This document shows positions 43,021 to 54,539 of a stretch of DNA of 64,000 nt, piece after piece. Numbering within the stretch: position 1 is the stretch's first letter; each line of letters begins with the position of its first letter. The position numbers were made by a program, and so were the translations under genes. The notes beneath the pieces are model-generated. The model saw nothing but the letters and a program-made list of their open reading frames with translations, did not search any database and was not told the DNA's origin. This stretch comes from Bombyx mori. Lineage: Eukaryota; Arthropoda; Insecta; Lepidoptera; Bombycidae. Where the stretch lies: contig NC_085128.1 of NCBI RefSeq assembly GCF_030269925.1, positions 2,110,501-2,174,500 on the forward strand, given 5' to 3'.

Positions 43021-43500
43021 ATGTGTAAAAAAATTTGGTAATATTTTTGGAAAGGGTGAGGGCGGACGGTAAGCGTGGTATGAACATGTGATGAGTAGAG
43101 AGGAGATACATGTGACTAGGAGATGTATGGAAATTGTAGTGCAAGGTACTTATTGGTGGTAGGACCTCTTGTGAGTCCGCGCGGGTAGGTACCACCACCC
43201 TGCCTGTTTCTGCCGTGAAGCAGTACTTGAGACCTTAGAACTTATTTCTCAAGGTGGGTGGCGCATTTACGTTGTAGATGTTTATGGGCTCCATAAACCA
43301 CTTAACACCAGGTGGGCTGTGAGATCGTCCACCCGTCCAAGCAATAAAAAAAGGTAGAGAGGTAAGAGGTCGACCGAAGAAGACATGGATGGAGGGTTTG
43401 AATGACGATATGAGAGAAAGAAGAGTGAGCGCTGAGATGACGGCTGATAGAGGAGAATGGAATGAAAAATTGTGCTGTGCCGACCCCACCTAGTGGGATA
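43021..43500 (+). pseudogene. RTE-like LINE fragment split by a Bm1
   Basis: Two pieces of one LINE C-terminus. 43030-43150 reads a Gly/Arg-rich segment. 43353-43500 reads RGRPKKTWMDGLNDDMRERR, then a short segment ending WNEKLCCADPT, a stop and WDKVEKK. The inverse relative at 47386-47600 carries the same region uninterrupted. A + strand Bm1 (43151-43352) sits between the pieces. Confidence 0.75.
43151..43352 (+). mobile_element. Bm1 SINE nested in an RTE-like LINE
   Basis: Starts attggtggtaggacctc and ends in cgtccaagcaataaaaaaag. An internal deletion removes the taatgcgtttcggtttgaag ... ttgtaactata block. The left end is at the recurrent truncation point. Confidence 0.88.
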
Positions 43501-44575
43501 AGGTGGAGAAAAAGAAGAAGAAGAAGAGACGATCTATCTTATCGAATGTTTATCCTTTTCTAAATCTAAAGATCGTGATCCGTATCGTATTATAATAACA
43601 GGTTATAATAATATAGTCCGTATCAGAACATGATGTATGCTTCGCGACTGAATAATATATTGTGGTCGTAAAATGTGAAGTAATATGTAAAAATAAAATA
43701 AAAACGCATCACGCTTCGGTAGCAAGCAATTAATATCATATTTCTTATATCGTATAAGATAATATAAGTCAGTCCATGTACGCTTGTAGGTAAACTCGCA
43801 GTTAATCAAAATACCATAAAAACAATTCGATCTGATGTCCAAAAAAAGTTTAGTTTTACTAAGAAAAATCGTAGTATTAAAACGTAGTTTAAAAACTATA
43901 TATTTTTTACATATTTCAATAGCACAGGGAACAAACAATTTATATCTTTATCCTATTGATACTGATGAAGCTATTTCAAATTTTCAAGTTAATCGGTAAT
44001 GTTGAAAGCAGTGAGTGAAAATGACTTTCAAATATTTCTTACAAACAATCATACATACATACGTAACAAGCTTATACTCGTAAATGAGCGTCAAAAAGAC
44101 GTCCTATATTTTTTTAAACTGTTAAAATACATGCGAAGTTTTTTGCAGCGTATTACAAAATTATCAGAACTAACACGTTTAACGTTCTCCTAAGCCTCGT
44201 CCTGTCTATTCATTAAACGCTCTGAAATGAGCATTCGTTAATGAAACATAAGGGGTGTGTGGCAGCCCTCGGCACAACCCCTGCGCATCTCCGAGGGTAG
44301 ACGCTGAACTCAAAGCAGATACACGGCCTCGGTAATCATTATCCTAAGGTTTTCAGGATGTAATCATTTTTAGTATAGACGGATCATAGCATATTCTACA
44401 ACAAGCAGTTCTCATATGGGCTCTCGAAAGATGGGTGGCTTCGTTTTATCATCTATCTAAGTTAAGAAATGTCGTAAGCTCATCTAATGAAATAAAGACG
44501 ACACAACACTATCAAGTATTATCCTTCGACCTATTTTTTATTCACTTATTGCAAAGATAGATGTACTAAACGAAG
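43501..44575. other. Unassigned DNA
   Basis: Short (AAG)n microsatellite at about 43509-43530. A 111-codon minus-strand frame (43603-43938) is AT-rich without domains. No gene supported. Confidence 0.4.
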
Positions 44576-44930
44576 ATTGTCCCACACTTCGAACCGAAAC
44601 TCATGACTGTTTCGCTGAAGAAATAGGCAAGATTTACTGGTGGTAGGACCTCTTGTGAGTCCACGCGGGTAGGTACCACCACCCTGCCTATTTTTGTCGT
44701 GAAGCAGTAATGCGTTTCGGTTTGAAGGGTAGAGCAGCCGTTGTAACTATACTTGAGACCTTAGAACTTATATCTCAAGGTGTGTGGCGCATTTATGTTG
44801 TTGATATCTATGTGCTCCAGTAACCACTTAACACCAGGTGGGCTAGGAGCTCGTCCACCCATCTAAGCAATAAAAAAAAAAAAAAAGGCAAGATGATCCT
44901 ACCTACCCGTACTGGCTCTCAATACGCTCT
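44576..44930 (-). repeat. Old Bm1 split by a younger Bm1
   Basis: Left piece cttcgaaccgaaactcatg...aaataggcaagat (44586-44633) and right piece ggcaagatgatcctacctacccgt (44887-44910) are adjacent parts of a minus-strand Bm1. The 8 bases ggcaagat appear at both junctions as the target-site duplication of the inserted copy. Confidence 0.85.
44634..44886 (+). mobile_element. Bm1 SINE, nested, 5' truncated, with 8-bp TSD
   Basis: Starts ttactggtggtagg and ends with an A tail of about 15 nt. It is flanked by ggcaagat (44626-44633, 44887-44894), which proves insertion by target-primed reverse transcription of an already short transcript or an incomplete cDNA. Confidence 0.93.
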
Positions 44931-45268
44931 ATAATCAATAAATGCCGATAGGCGATAGTAATAACCTGTTGTAATAATACTCATAGAATACCGTTGCCTA
45001 TTCTCCGGTGAATCATCTAGTTACACGAAATACGCTTTTATGTGGTCGACACACAAATCTGCAGTATTCCCGCAAATGTTTACAAATTAACAACGCTATC
45101 AGTCGGAATGACCACTTGTGAGTGACGGCACGTCCGCTCTTTACGTCCCCGGCGAGAACCGACAGCCGATCTCCTGAAATATTTATACGAATACATATGA
45201 ACCGAGAATAAGATGGGATTTTCGTGTCATTCATTTTAATACTGCTGATTACATTAGCAGCATAGTCG
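44931..45268. other. Unassigned DNA
   Basis: Nothing recognised. Confidence 0.4.
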
Positions 45269-45745
45269 TTTACTGGTAGTAGAACGTGTTATGAGTCCGC
45301 ACGGGTAGGTACCACGAGCCTGCCTATTTCTTCCGTGAAGCAGTAATGCGCTTCGGCTCGAAGGGTTTGGCAGCCGTTGTAACTACACCGAGAACTTAGA
45401 ACTCATATCTTTTTTTTTTTTTTTTTTTATTGCCCTTGTAGGCAGACGAGCATACGGCCCACCTGATGGTGAGTGGTTACCGTCGCCCATGGACTTCAGC
45501 AATGCCAGGGGCAGAGCCAAGCCGCTGCCTATCGCTTAATACTCTCCACAAGCCTCTTTTAAAGAAGGACATGTCATAGCGCTCGGGAAACACCGTGGAG
45601 GGGAGCTCATTCCATAGCCGGATGGTACGTGGCAGAAAAGATCTCAAGGTGAGTGGCGGCATTTATGTTGCAGATGTCTAAGGGCTCCGCAGATCACTTA
45701 ACACCCGGTGGACCGTAAGCTCGTCCACTTATATAAGCATTAAAA
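45269..45745 (+). repeat. Bm1 SINE split by a LINE tail
   Basis: 45269-45410 (ttactggtagtagaacg...aactcatatct) and 45641-45745 (atctcaaggtgagtggcggc...ataagcattaaaaaa) form one + strand Bm1. A 230-bp minus-strand LINE end lies at the atct junction. Confidence 0.85.
45411..45640 (-). mobile_element. Strongly 5'-truncated LINE inserted in Bm1
   Basis: T run (poly(A) tail) at 45411-45428, then the tail word gcccttgtaggcagacgagc. The minus strand encodes RTIRLWNELPSTVFPERYD and then FFKRGLWRVL, a C-terminal signature of jockey/CR1-type reverse transcriptases, and stops after EVHGRR. ATCT occurs on both sides (45407-45410, 45641-45644), a short TSD. Related tails lie at 39000, 39925 and 49775. 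Confidence 0.8.
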
Positions 45746-46447
45746 AATAAATAAATAAAAAACAGTTTTATAAATGGCTGCTCTAATAACTATCAACATT
45801 ACAAAAATAAGGTGTTGTTATATCATTCTCAATTGAATACCTAAACATTTACTAACACGACAACGACTCGTGCGATAGTAGTGACAGAATATGAGGATTG
45901 CATTCACTAGTTCGGGACAGTATAACAACAATTTTGTTGAAGCGAAACGCTGAGTCCGCTGTCGCTTTGAGACAAGCATTGTACTAGACCCTTTTCACAA
46001 CTTCACATCAATTCGAGAACTTTCGGTCATTTTGAACGTTTATATTGCTATTGTACGCTTACCGTATGTATACAGGCAGTCAATTTTCTGTTATTCGGTC
46101 ATTGGACTCATACACGTTAAATTACCTTGAGATTTGAGGTAGAAATTTTAATTTAAAGAACGCGTATTTTACTTTCGAGTGTTGATTTAATTAATTCGGT
46201 ATATCAACTGAATACAATACTGAAATATCCAGGATTAACACCACAGACGTCCGTGACCACGAAAACTGTTAATTATTCGAAACGTGGAAATAATAAGCGC
46301 TAGATTAAACCGTAAAAGTAATTTTAAATATCCAAGCGTACTGAAAAATTAAATTTGGCCTTTATCCTTCAAATGCAACACTGTCGGTCTCTCCAATGTG
46401 CTAAATGCAAATTTGAACATTGCAATTTTATTTTAAGTTTGTAATGG
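45746..46447. other. Unassigned DNA
   Basis: Nothing recognised. Confidence 0.4.
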
Positions 46448-47052
46448 TAACACTTAAGCCTTTTTTTTCCACAGGAGAAAATCGCCGGATCCTCACCCGC
46501 ACGGCAGGTGGGGTATGTGGGAGTCGAACCTCACTAAAAACTCCTGCCGCTCACAGCCGGCGCCCTACCCCGGACCGGGCGGGAACCCATTAGGAGCTAT
46601 TGAGACGGCGGGACAGGGTTTACGCAGAGCATATTACATCCATCCCGCCGTCCCCCAGACACCGAACCGGCGGCCGCCAGCGACACGACCGCCGGTTCCC
46701 TCGGTCGACGGGCCAAGAGCCCGATTGATAGCGCCGCGCTACACCTTCCCCCGGAGCGGTTGGGGGAACGTGGCCTACCACGTCACCTCACGCCTAGGTT
46801 TCTCCCAGAACAGAGCGGGTGGAGTCCGAAGCTCTTAGGGGGCCGGGTTAAGTACGGGACCCCGGTCCCGACCTCCTGCTCGGCGGCGGCGAATTTCTGC
46901 GTAGTGAGGAGCGCTTTGCCTCACCCGCCCCGCCGCCTTCTTCTGCGAGATGGTGCACTCGCTGTAGTCGAACATAGCCTTCCAAGACTCGTCGCCGCCA
47001 AGCATCGACGCCACGACGCCAGGCAACGACAAGTCCGGTCCTAACACCTAAG
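46448..47052 (-). mobile_element. R1-clade LINE copy 3, 5' truncated, same family as copies 1 and 2
   Basis: The body 46459-47041 is flanked by taacacttaag (46448-46458) and taacacctaag (47042-47052), an 11-bp TSD with one mismatch. The minus strand carries the last 68 codons of ORF2 (LSLPGVVASMLGGD...GRDRG, stop at 46835), the whole 3' UTR with T-arm-like motif and hairpin, and a short A tail. It is clearly older than copies 1 and 2 by its number of differences. It keeps the 14-codon segment missing from copy 2. Confidence 0.9.
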
Positions 47053-47385
47053 TCGTAACCAAGTTATGTAATTCTAATTCTTGCTTTTTAACGCCGTGCA
47101 TGGCAAATTTTAATTTTATTAAAATCAGAATAAACGCGAATGTTCATTTTACAAGGCTCTATTTTATTAACACACAATTAATTTTGTATAATCTATTCAC
47201 CCTAAGACAGGAAAACGCGTGGATATATTTTTCGCCCCAAATCTAGACAAGTATCCAGTCTACTAATAAAGTAAATCTTTAGAATGGGATACACGCTAGT
47301 ATTACTGGTTCTAGAAAGCAATGGATTGATAACGTGTCACTTTTATTAAAGCAAGTGACCTAGTGTTAAGAATCTCTATTTCTTC
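47053..47385. other. Unassigned DNA
   Basis: Nothing recognised. Confidence 0.4.
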
Positions 47386-47600
47386 GCCTTATCCCACTAA
47401 GTGGGGTCGGCACAGGTAATTTCTCTCTTCCATTCTCTTCTGTCAGCCGTCAGCTCAACACTCACATCATTCACACACTCCATCCATGTCTTCTTCGGTC
47501 GACCTCTTCCGCCTCTACTTTGTATATCATCTCCTTACATCTCCTAGTCACATGTATCTTCTCTACGCATCAGAAGTCCATACCACGCTAAGAATATTAA
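47386..47600 (-). pseudogene. RTE-like LINE fragment (RT C-terminus)
   Basis: The + strand cgccttatcccactaagtgg, catccatgtcttcttcggtc and ctagtcacatgtatcttctc is the complement of the region at 43030-43500, and reads ADPT...WDK at its end on the minus strand. It is uninterrupted by SINE but carries frameshifts. Confidence 0.7.
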
Positions 47601-48674
47601 GAAAGAATCATTCTTCCCAAATATATTTTATTCTCATTAATTTCATTTTCACCAAATAATCTCTCGTTACCTTTCGGCCATCCATTGTTATGGGATTTCG
47701 CGCGTTGCCGTAGTAACAGTCAAAATTTAATAAACATTTCCAAAGAGTTTAATATCTGACAGAATCTCAGAATGTTTACGTGTAATTCTTGCAAAATTCA
47801 ATTTCATTTTAAAGGAACGGGTTAGATGAAAATCATTTGCGGGATTAAATTAAAGACGAAGCTCTGGTATACCACAATTAAAATTAGATCAAAGTGGCTG
47901 GCAGACTTTTCATCGTAATTCTTTGAGACAAACGGACATTAGAAAGATTTGAATGGACGAACCTTTAATTAATACTTTTAAATCTAATATTTTAATAAGC
48001 TACTTCGGCAAGCTTAAATCCTGAAGACCTGCTAGAAAAAGTAGCGCACATAATAATTATCAATTCATACTGTATTCGTTTTAAAAAACTCATTCACAAT
48101 ATCTTTCGAACGCTTTGTCGCGTGCTCTCAAGCGGGGAATAATTTCAAAATCCACCTCACAAAAAACCGCATGATTAAAACACGAGTACGTGCAAAATAA
48201 AGATGCACACAAACCTGAGCATTGTAAATGATAATTTAATTTTATAAATAAAAAAACTGGCATCTGCCATCTCTATAGCAATCGCTAAGTACACAACATT
48301 GAATATTAAATAATTCGTACCCTTTTTCTTTCTAACGTTAGGGAAATCGTTTATGGATACCCGGTCGAGATATCAGATATTTCGTACCCTCTTGGTACTT
48401 ACTATAGCAAAAACTTCTCTGAAGTTTCAAATATTGTTCTTAATGATAAACCCCAACTAACAAAAATAAACAAATAACTATAGGTACTCATAAAAATAGC
48501 AAACAAATTGCACAGGAAAAATGAATAAAATTATAATACGTCATTATTCATGGTACGTAGAGCGTGTTTGTACGCTCTGATTCTGAGTCCGAATGGTTAG
48601 ACACCATGGTCATGACAATTTCTGTTGTAGTTGAATGATGGTGCTACCATTATAAAATACAATTGCAATTTCAA
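47601..48674. other. Unassigned AT-rich DNA
   Basis: About 1.1 kb without recognised features. Confidence 0.45.
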
Positions 48675-48782
48675 CATTGTGTCTCAAGATGGGTGGTGGC
48701 ATTCATGTTATGATATTTATGTCTCGGGTAACAACATAGCAACACGGCTGTAAGCTCGTCAATATATCAAGCGAAATAAAAT
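48675..48782 (+). repeat. Old Bm1 3' remnant
   Basis: gtctcaagatgggtggtggc, gtaagctcgtcaatatatc and aagcgaaataaaa follow the end of Bm1 with many changes. Confidence 0.55.
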
Positions 48783-49360
48783 GATAGCTAGATAGCTAGA
48801 TATAATCTATATTTTAAAGCTTTAAATCCTCACATCAATATCATATTTGGCTATGTCTCCGTTCACGTGCAGGAACAATAACTCCTATGGTAATATGTAA
48901 TATGGTAATATGGTAACGTTTTTTTCTCTCATGTACAGCTTTTCATAAGGTAGCCAAACTTTTGGTAGAAATTGGTAGTTAATATCTTAGAAAATTATCT
49001 GTGATTGCTCACGGTAAATATTGCGTCGATGTAAATAAAAAGGACTGTCCTTAAGTTCTTTGGCTAGTAGATTACATTTCTAAGAATTGCTTAATATGTC
49101 TCCCAAAACAAAATAATAAGCTTACTAACTACATGCCACTTACAATGTTTGCATTCACGAGTCTCGTTTTACGCATAGGAATTTTCGGCGCGGAAACACG
49201 AAACGGAAAATTCATAATATTAACAGAGCAATGATATAACACGACAGCTCTTGAAATAATATGAAATCGAAAACACAGCAGTAATATTACCGAAATCGAT
49301 ATGAAATTTATCGCTATAACTGTCTGAGATTAATTTCTAATTATTAATAATCTGAAGTGG
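48783..49360. other. Unassigned DNA
   Basis: Short tagctagata repeat near 48784-48802; nothing else recognised. Confidence 0.4.
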
Positions 49361-49598
49361 CAGTGGGCTATGCCGTAGAACTGACTATCGCTGGAGCAGA
49401 CGGGATCTTGTGTGGAGACCGCGCAGCGGAAGACGTAACGTGGGACGCCCCCTGGCTAGGTGGTGCGGTGACCTCCGAACGGTGATCGGTAAGAAGTGGA
49501 TGAGGAGAGCCGTAGACCAGGCTCAATGGTGTGGATTGAGAGAGGCCTATGTCCAGCAGTGGACGACTGTGGGCTGATGATGATGATGATGTTGATGA
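49361..49598 (+). pseudogene. RTE-like LINE 3' end with (GAT)n tail
   Basis: The + strand reads WSRRDLVWRPRSGRRNVGRP, then RWCGDLRTVIGKKWMRRAVD and CGLREAYVQQWTTVG with a stop, directly followed by a (tgatga)n tail. That layout is characteristic of RTE-type LINEs, which end in short tandem repeats instead of poly(A). It is 5'-truncated. Confidence 0.75.
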
Positions 49599-49990
49599 TC
49601 AATTTTTTTCATAATTAGAGGATGAAATTTACTTTTTTTCTTTTCTTTTTCGGGGTTTTTCTCCCGTTTTCATTGTAATTACATCATTTCGGACGTTTCG
49701 AATACATTACACTTTTCAAGGTCCCTGTCCTGTTTAAGCGGGAAAGGCACCCGGGCCACCAAAATCCATCCTTTATTTTTTATTTTTTTTATTGCCTTTG
49801 TAGGCAGACGAGCATACGGCCCACCTGATAGTAAGTGGTTAACGTCACTCAGAGACGCTCAATTCCAGGGACACAGCCAAGTCGCTGGCTACCACTGAGT
49901 ACTCTCCACAGGCCTCGTTTGAAGAAGGATATGTCATAGCGCTCGGGAAACACTGTGTTGTGAGTTCATTCCAGAGTCACAATCTCAGAA
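49599..49990 (-). repeat. LINE 3' tail, truncated, after unassigned spacer
   Basis: From about 49772, T runs and attgcctttgtaggcagacg, ggcccacctgatagtaagtg and catagcgctcgggaaacac match the minus-strand LINE end at 45411-45640. 49599-49770 is AT-rich and unassigned. Confidence 0.65.
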
Positions 49991-51097
49991 ACAAAATCTA
50001 CTTTGAAAAGCTGGGTTCATGAGCATACTAAATTGAAGTCAAATAGAAGAATACGACGAAAAGAAGAGACAGATAACATGACATGACGACATAATCTAAA
50101 ACACGTTGTGACAAACAGAGCAGCCAGCGACTGAACAACAGTTAACAAGGTAAATCGGGGGGAAATTTAAATAACATCCGACATTACTCTCTCACCAACA
50201 TCCGTTGGTGATTCTGATTAGAATTGCCAAAAGTAGCAACTTGGCGTTTAGCGCAATGTTGCTTGACAACAAAAGACGTGATGGCGACCGATCATAGGCA
50301 ATTTATACAACCAGGGCCATACATCATGATAATCGGCCTGACAAGCGACATTCCCCAAAGACATATCGCAGAACAAAGCTGGAAACTATTATACGTAGGC
50401 TTGCGAGGCTTGCCGACACCCGTCGCCATATTGAATCCAGATCGCATGGTTTACAATATGGCCATACCCGTGCAACTATCCAGCCCAAGCGCTGATAATA
50501 TTTTAGTGGTGTTATTAACACTAGTCACTGAACTTCGCTTAGGAATATTGAAACTTGGATCCCAGGAATCATGAAAAGGAGAAACGTAAAAATACTCGAA
50601 AAGGGAATTTAGTTTTAGCGATATTCATCACATACGAAGCTTTACATATTAAAAAGAAAACACACTATATACTATTTTAATTTTAACTAGAGTATTAATT
50701 GACTATCACAAAAGAATCCCTAAAAGAATGACTTGTGTAATCTACACACAGTACTAATAACGTAATTAATAAAATGCGAATCAAATTTCAAAACATACCA
50801 AACGTGACGCACCGCAAAAAGCACGTCTCTATCTAAACCCACCCCATTAACCCCAGCGTGGCGGTGCAATTTATCAAAGCACCATCAATCTATGTTGCAG
50901 GAGTGCAGTCATTAACTTTTGTTGTGGTGCAGTCGGTTCTGTTATTAATTATACTTCGAATACGCTCATTTATGTCCTACTGCAATATAAGAGCAGAAAT
51001 CAGTGCTTAGAAAGCAGTATTTTGATAGATATGCAGACGAGTATATTTGGATAGAAACGGCCCCAAAGCTGTGGACAATAATTCCATTAGTTACTGG
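49991..51097. other. Unassigned DNA with a 116-codon frame
   Basis: The + frame 50224-50574 has 116 codons, mildly hydrophobic, with no domain or motif I recognise; a 65-codon opposite frame overlaps it. It could be part of an unrecognised repeat. No host gene is supported. Confidence 0.35.
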
Positions 51098-51410
51098 TTT
51101 TTTTTTATTGCTTACTTGGTTGGACTAGCTCACAGCCCACCTGGTGTTAAGTGGTTAACGGAGCCCATAGACATCTGCAACGTAAATGCGCCACCCACCT
51201 TGAGATATAAGTTCTAAGGTATCAGTATAGTTACAACGGCTGCCCCACCCTTCAAACCGAAACGCATTACTGCTTCACCGCAGAAATAAGCGGGGTGGTG
51301 GTACCTACCCGTGCGGATTCATAAGAGGTCCTACCACCAGTAATTACGCTAATTATAATTTTTGCAGATTTGATTTTTATTACACGATATTCCTTCACCG
51401 TGGAAGTATA
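51098..51410 (-). mobile_element. Bm1 SINE, partial
   Basis: Minus-strand copy with T run at 51100, full body and gtaattacgctaattataat. It ends at ccttcaccgtggaagtata, short of the tRNA-like head. Confidence 0.88.
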
Positions 51411-51956
51411 CTGTCCAAAGAAGGAAGTTTTACTAGGTATCCAAAATAGTCAACATGGATGTGATTTAAACTCAAGCTTGACGCTTATTACAATTTAAAT
51501 ACAACACAAACAGGATACTTAATAATGTTTACGTAAATTGACTGCATCTAATCTATGATTTACATAAAATTAATTTATGTCCCTTCTGTTCATTGTAAGT
51601 TACGACCACACGTAAATCAATTAAATATAATATCTGTCTACAACAATATACTGTTATAATACTGATATTGTGATATATTGCTAAGTTATAGACCGTTGCC
51701 GTGCTTATGGCTCTAATTCTTGAAGGTACAAGTTCGAGTCTGGCTAAGTATTTCTATATTGACGGCTAACTAAAGTTGTAAAATATGTGGAATATGCTTA
51801 AAACTATATTTCTTAGCTTAATTTGCAGATATTTCGATATTTGACAGATATTGGGTGGTTTGAAGTTACACAGATGGCAAAATATGAATTCCCTATTATG
51901 ACAGAGAAATGATATAGACCGTAGCTTCAGAAAAAATCACCAATGAAATTTATAAC
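51411..51956. other. Unassigned DNA
   Basis: Nothing recognised. Confidence 0.4.
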
Positions 51957-53252
51957 TAGTCAGGTCATAAGTATTGTCACACAGTAAAAACTTTTCTTTT
52001 AGAATGCTGGCCACAAAAAAGTTTATTGAATTCGAATTTCGAATTGTTCATGAAAATAAAAATGTATACTTTTAGAATTTTACTCATTTTTAAATATGGA
52101 GTGGACGCTTAAAGAAGACCGTGTTGCGGTTATTGCGTTGCATCGTTGCGGTTACGCGCCAATTCAAATTTTTAACATACTGAAAAATTTTAATATAACC
52201 AAAAGATTCGTTTATCGTACCATCAAACGATACAATGAAGACTCTAGTGTAGATGACAGGTCAAGAAGTGGTCGCCCTCGGTCTGTTAGGACTCCAGCAG
52301 TGATAAAAGCTGTGAAGGCGCGAATTCAAAGAAATCCCAAACGTAAGCAGAAACTGTTGGCCCTTCAGATGGGGTTAAGCAGAACCACGGTGAAAAGGGT
52401 GTTAAATGAAGACTTAGGGCTTCGGGCATATCGAAGAAAAACAGGACATCGTTTGAATGCTCGTCTAATGGACCTGAGACTGAAGAGATGCCGCGCTTTG
52501 TTGAAGCGGTACGCGGGAAAAAAATATCGGGAATTTCGGATGAAAAAATTTTTACCGTAGAAGAGAGCTACAACAAACAAAATGATTAGGTGTACGCACA
52601 CAGTAGTGAAGAAGCGAGCAACCGTATTCCGCGTGTCCAACGAGGTCATTTTCCATCCTCGCTCATGGTATGGTTGGGAGTTTCTTATTGGGGCTTAACA
52701 GAGGTACATTTTTGTGAGAAAGGTGTAAAAACGAATGCAGTTGTGAATCAAAATACAGTCCTGACGAACCTTGTGGAACCTGTTTCTCATACCAAGTTCA
52801 ATAACAGGCACTGGGTATTCCAACAAGATTCGGCGCCAGCTCATAGAGCGAAGAGCACACAAGACTGACTGGCGGCGCGTGAAATCGACTTCATCCGGCA
52901 CGAAGACTGGCCCTCCTCCAGTCCAGATTTGAATCCGTTAGATTACAAGATATGGCAACACTTGGAGGAAAAGGCGTGCTCAAAGCCTCATCCCAATTTG
53001 GAGTCACTCAAGACATCCTTGATTAGGGCAGCCGCCGATATTGACATGGACCTCGTTCGTGCTGCGATAGACGACTGGCCGCGCAGATTGAAGGCTTGTA
53101 TTCAAAATCACGGAGGTCGTTTTGAATAAACTTTAGTGTCATAAGAATCTATGTTTTGTTAAGTTCATTTTGGTATATGAATGGTTACATAATGAATAAA
53201 CTTGTTTCAATTATTTTACATTAAATATGTGACAGAATTTATGACCTGACTA
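51957..53252 (+). mobile_element. maT-type (DD37D) mariner transposon, inactivated
   Basis: The element is 51959-53250 (1292 bp) between TA dinucleotides (51957-51958 and 53251-53252). Its imperfect inverted ends begin GTCAGGTCATAA and match over about 23 bp, including TGTCACA. The interior is one transposase gene in + orientation. TA target, end structure and catalytic spacing place it in the Tc1/mariner superfamily, maT group. Confidence 0.93.
52096..53129 (+). pseudogene. Mariner transposase, frameshifted with two stops
   Basis: The N-terminal frame (52096-52560, 154 codons) contains two helix-turn-helix segments that would bind the inverted ends (FNITKRFVYRTIKRYNE, then RSGRPRSVRTP and the LGLSRTTVKRVL-like second motif). 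After about 52520, near a run of seven A, the frame shifts. The catalytic part continues in another frame: ISDEKIF (first D at 52539), QQDSAPAH (second D at 52827) and SPDLNPLDY (third D at 52941), which leaves 37 residues between the second and third acidic residues. TAG at 52587 and TGA at 52866 (probably a former Trp codon) interrupt it. The stop at 53127 ends the gene. No functional enzyme can be made from it. Confidence 0.9.
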
Positions 53253-54046
53253 GGTATATACATTCACACTCCGAAGACATTAAATTTTACCGATCCTAAA
53301 GGTATTGTTTTTTATTATGAATGTTATGTAATGTACTTTCAACAAAGGGGATTTCCCACTCTCCATAGTGTGCTAGGCCCAAGATGGACATCAAATATTA
53401 CTATAAAAATGTACGGATTCAAATTCTTAAATGTATTGGATATCTAAAAAATATATTGAAATTGACGCCACTATTATAAAAAATATAATAAAAATAAAAA
53501 CTCGTTTTGAGGTTAATTTTCTATATAAATAAGTGTCGGATTGTGAGATACTTCAAGAACTTTTCTTTTCTTAATGTTTAAGATGTTCCTAATGTATTTT
53601 TATCCAATAGGGTACAAAACACACTTAATTCTTTAAATATCTATATTTTCTTCATCTTCATACACAATTAGTATCATCTAAAAATAGCAAAGGAGAGCAT
53701 ATACACGGTTTTAAATCTCGGTCAGGGTAAAACCACAATTCACACAATGTTTTTTAGTCGTAGTATGAAACGTTATTGATAAAAGTAAAATAAATCGAAG
53801 AAAAATCAAAACACATCCATTTTGTACGCAAGCACAACACCACAAGCAGCAAGCGAAGTATCAGTCAGTCAGATTAAATTCAGTGTTGTCAGTATAAAGA
53901 AAAATAATTACATGAAATTCATATATCGATTATTTTTTTAAATAACCGATAATTGATTTATATCTTAATCTTTTTTTTACGAGTACACATTATTTTTTAT
54001 GTTTTTGTTTTAGTTGTACATATTTAAATAACAATACTAGTAAAGT
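53253..54046. other. Unassigned AT-rich DNA
   Basis: Nothing recognised. Confidence 0.45.
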
Positions 54047-54190
54047 TTTTTTTATTGCTTAGATGGGTGGGCGAGCTCACAGCCACCCTGGTGTTGCTAA
54101 GTGGTTACTCGAGCCCACATACATCTACAACGTAAATGCGCCACCCACCTTGAGATATAAGTTCTAAGGTCTCAAGTATAGTTACAAGTT
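54047..54190 (-). repeat. Bm1 SINE, tail third only
   Basis: tttttttattgcttagatgg to ggtctcaagtatagttacaa on the + strand. It ends inside the body, at a different point from the recurrent truncation. Confidence 0.85.
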
Positions 54191-54526
54191 AAAGTCCAAT
54201 GGGTATGTCTTCGATGTTATTTTATGTGCATAAAATCCATTAAAATCGTTTGATTAATGATAATACTTAAAATGATTTATTTATATGTTTTATTTATATA
54301 CTCAAAATATTTACTTCATACGTAAAAGGATTTGAAGCTGGCAATATTTTTCCCGCAAAAATAAAAATCCTTGTTTTTTCAATAGAGTTACTTTTTTTAA
54401 ACTACTTATTGTAAACTATAGTGGCGCTTATTTGCAAGAAAGTAAATGCATATTTATTTATGACAAAATTAATGCACTAAGTATTTTTTCTATAATCTAT
54501 TGTCCGCTTTGGGCCTAAAATGGGCC
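54191..54526. other. Unassigned DNA
   Basis: Nothing recognised before the TSD at 54527. Confidence 0.4.
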
Positions 54527-54539
54527 ATCCCCTTTACCT

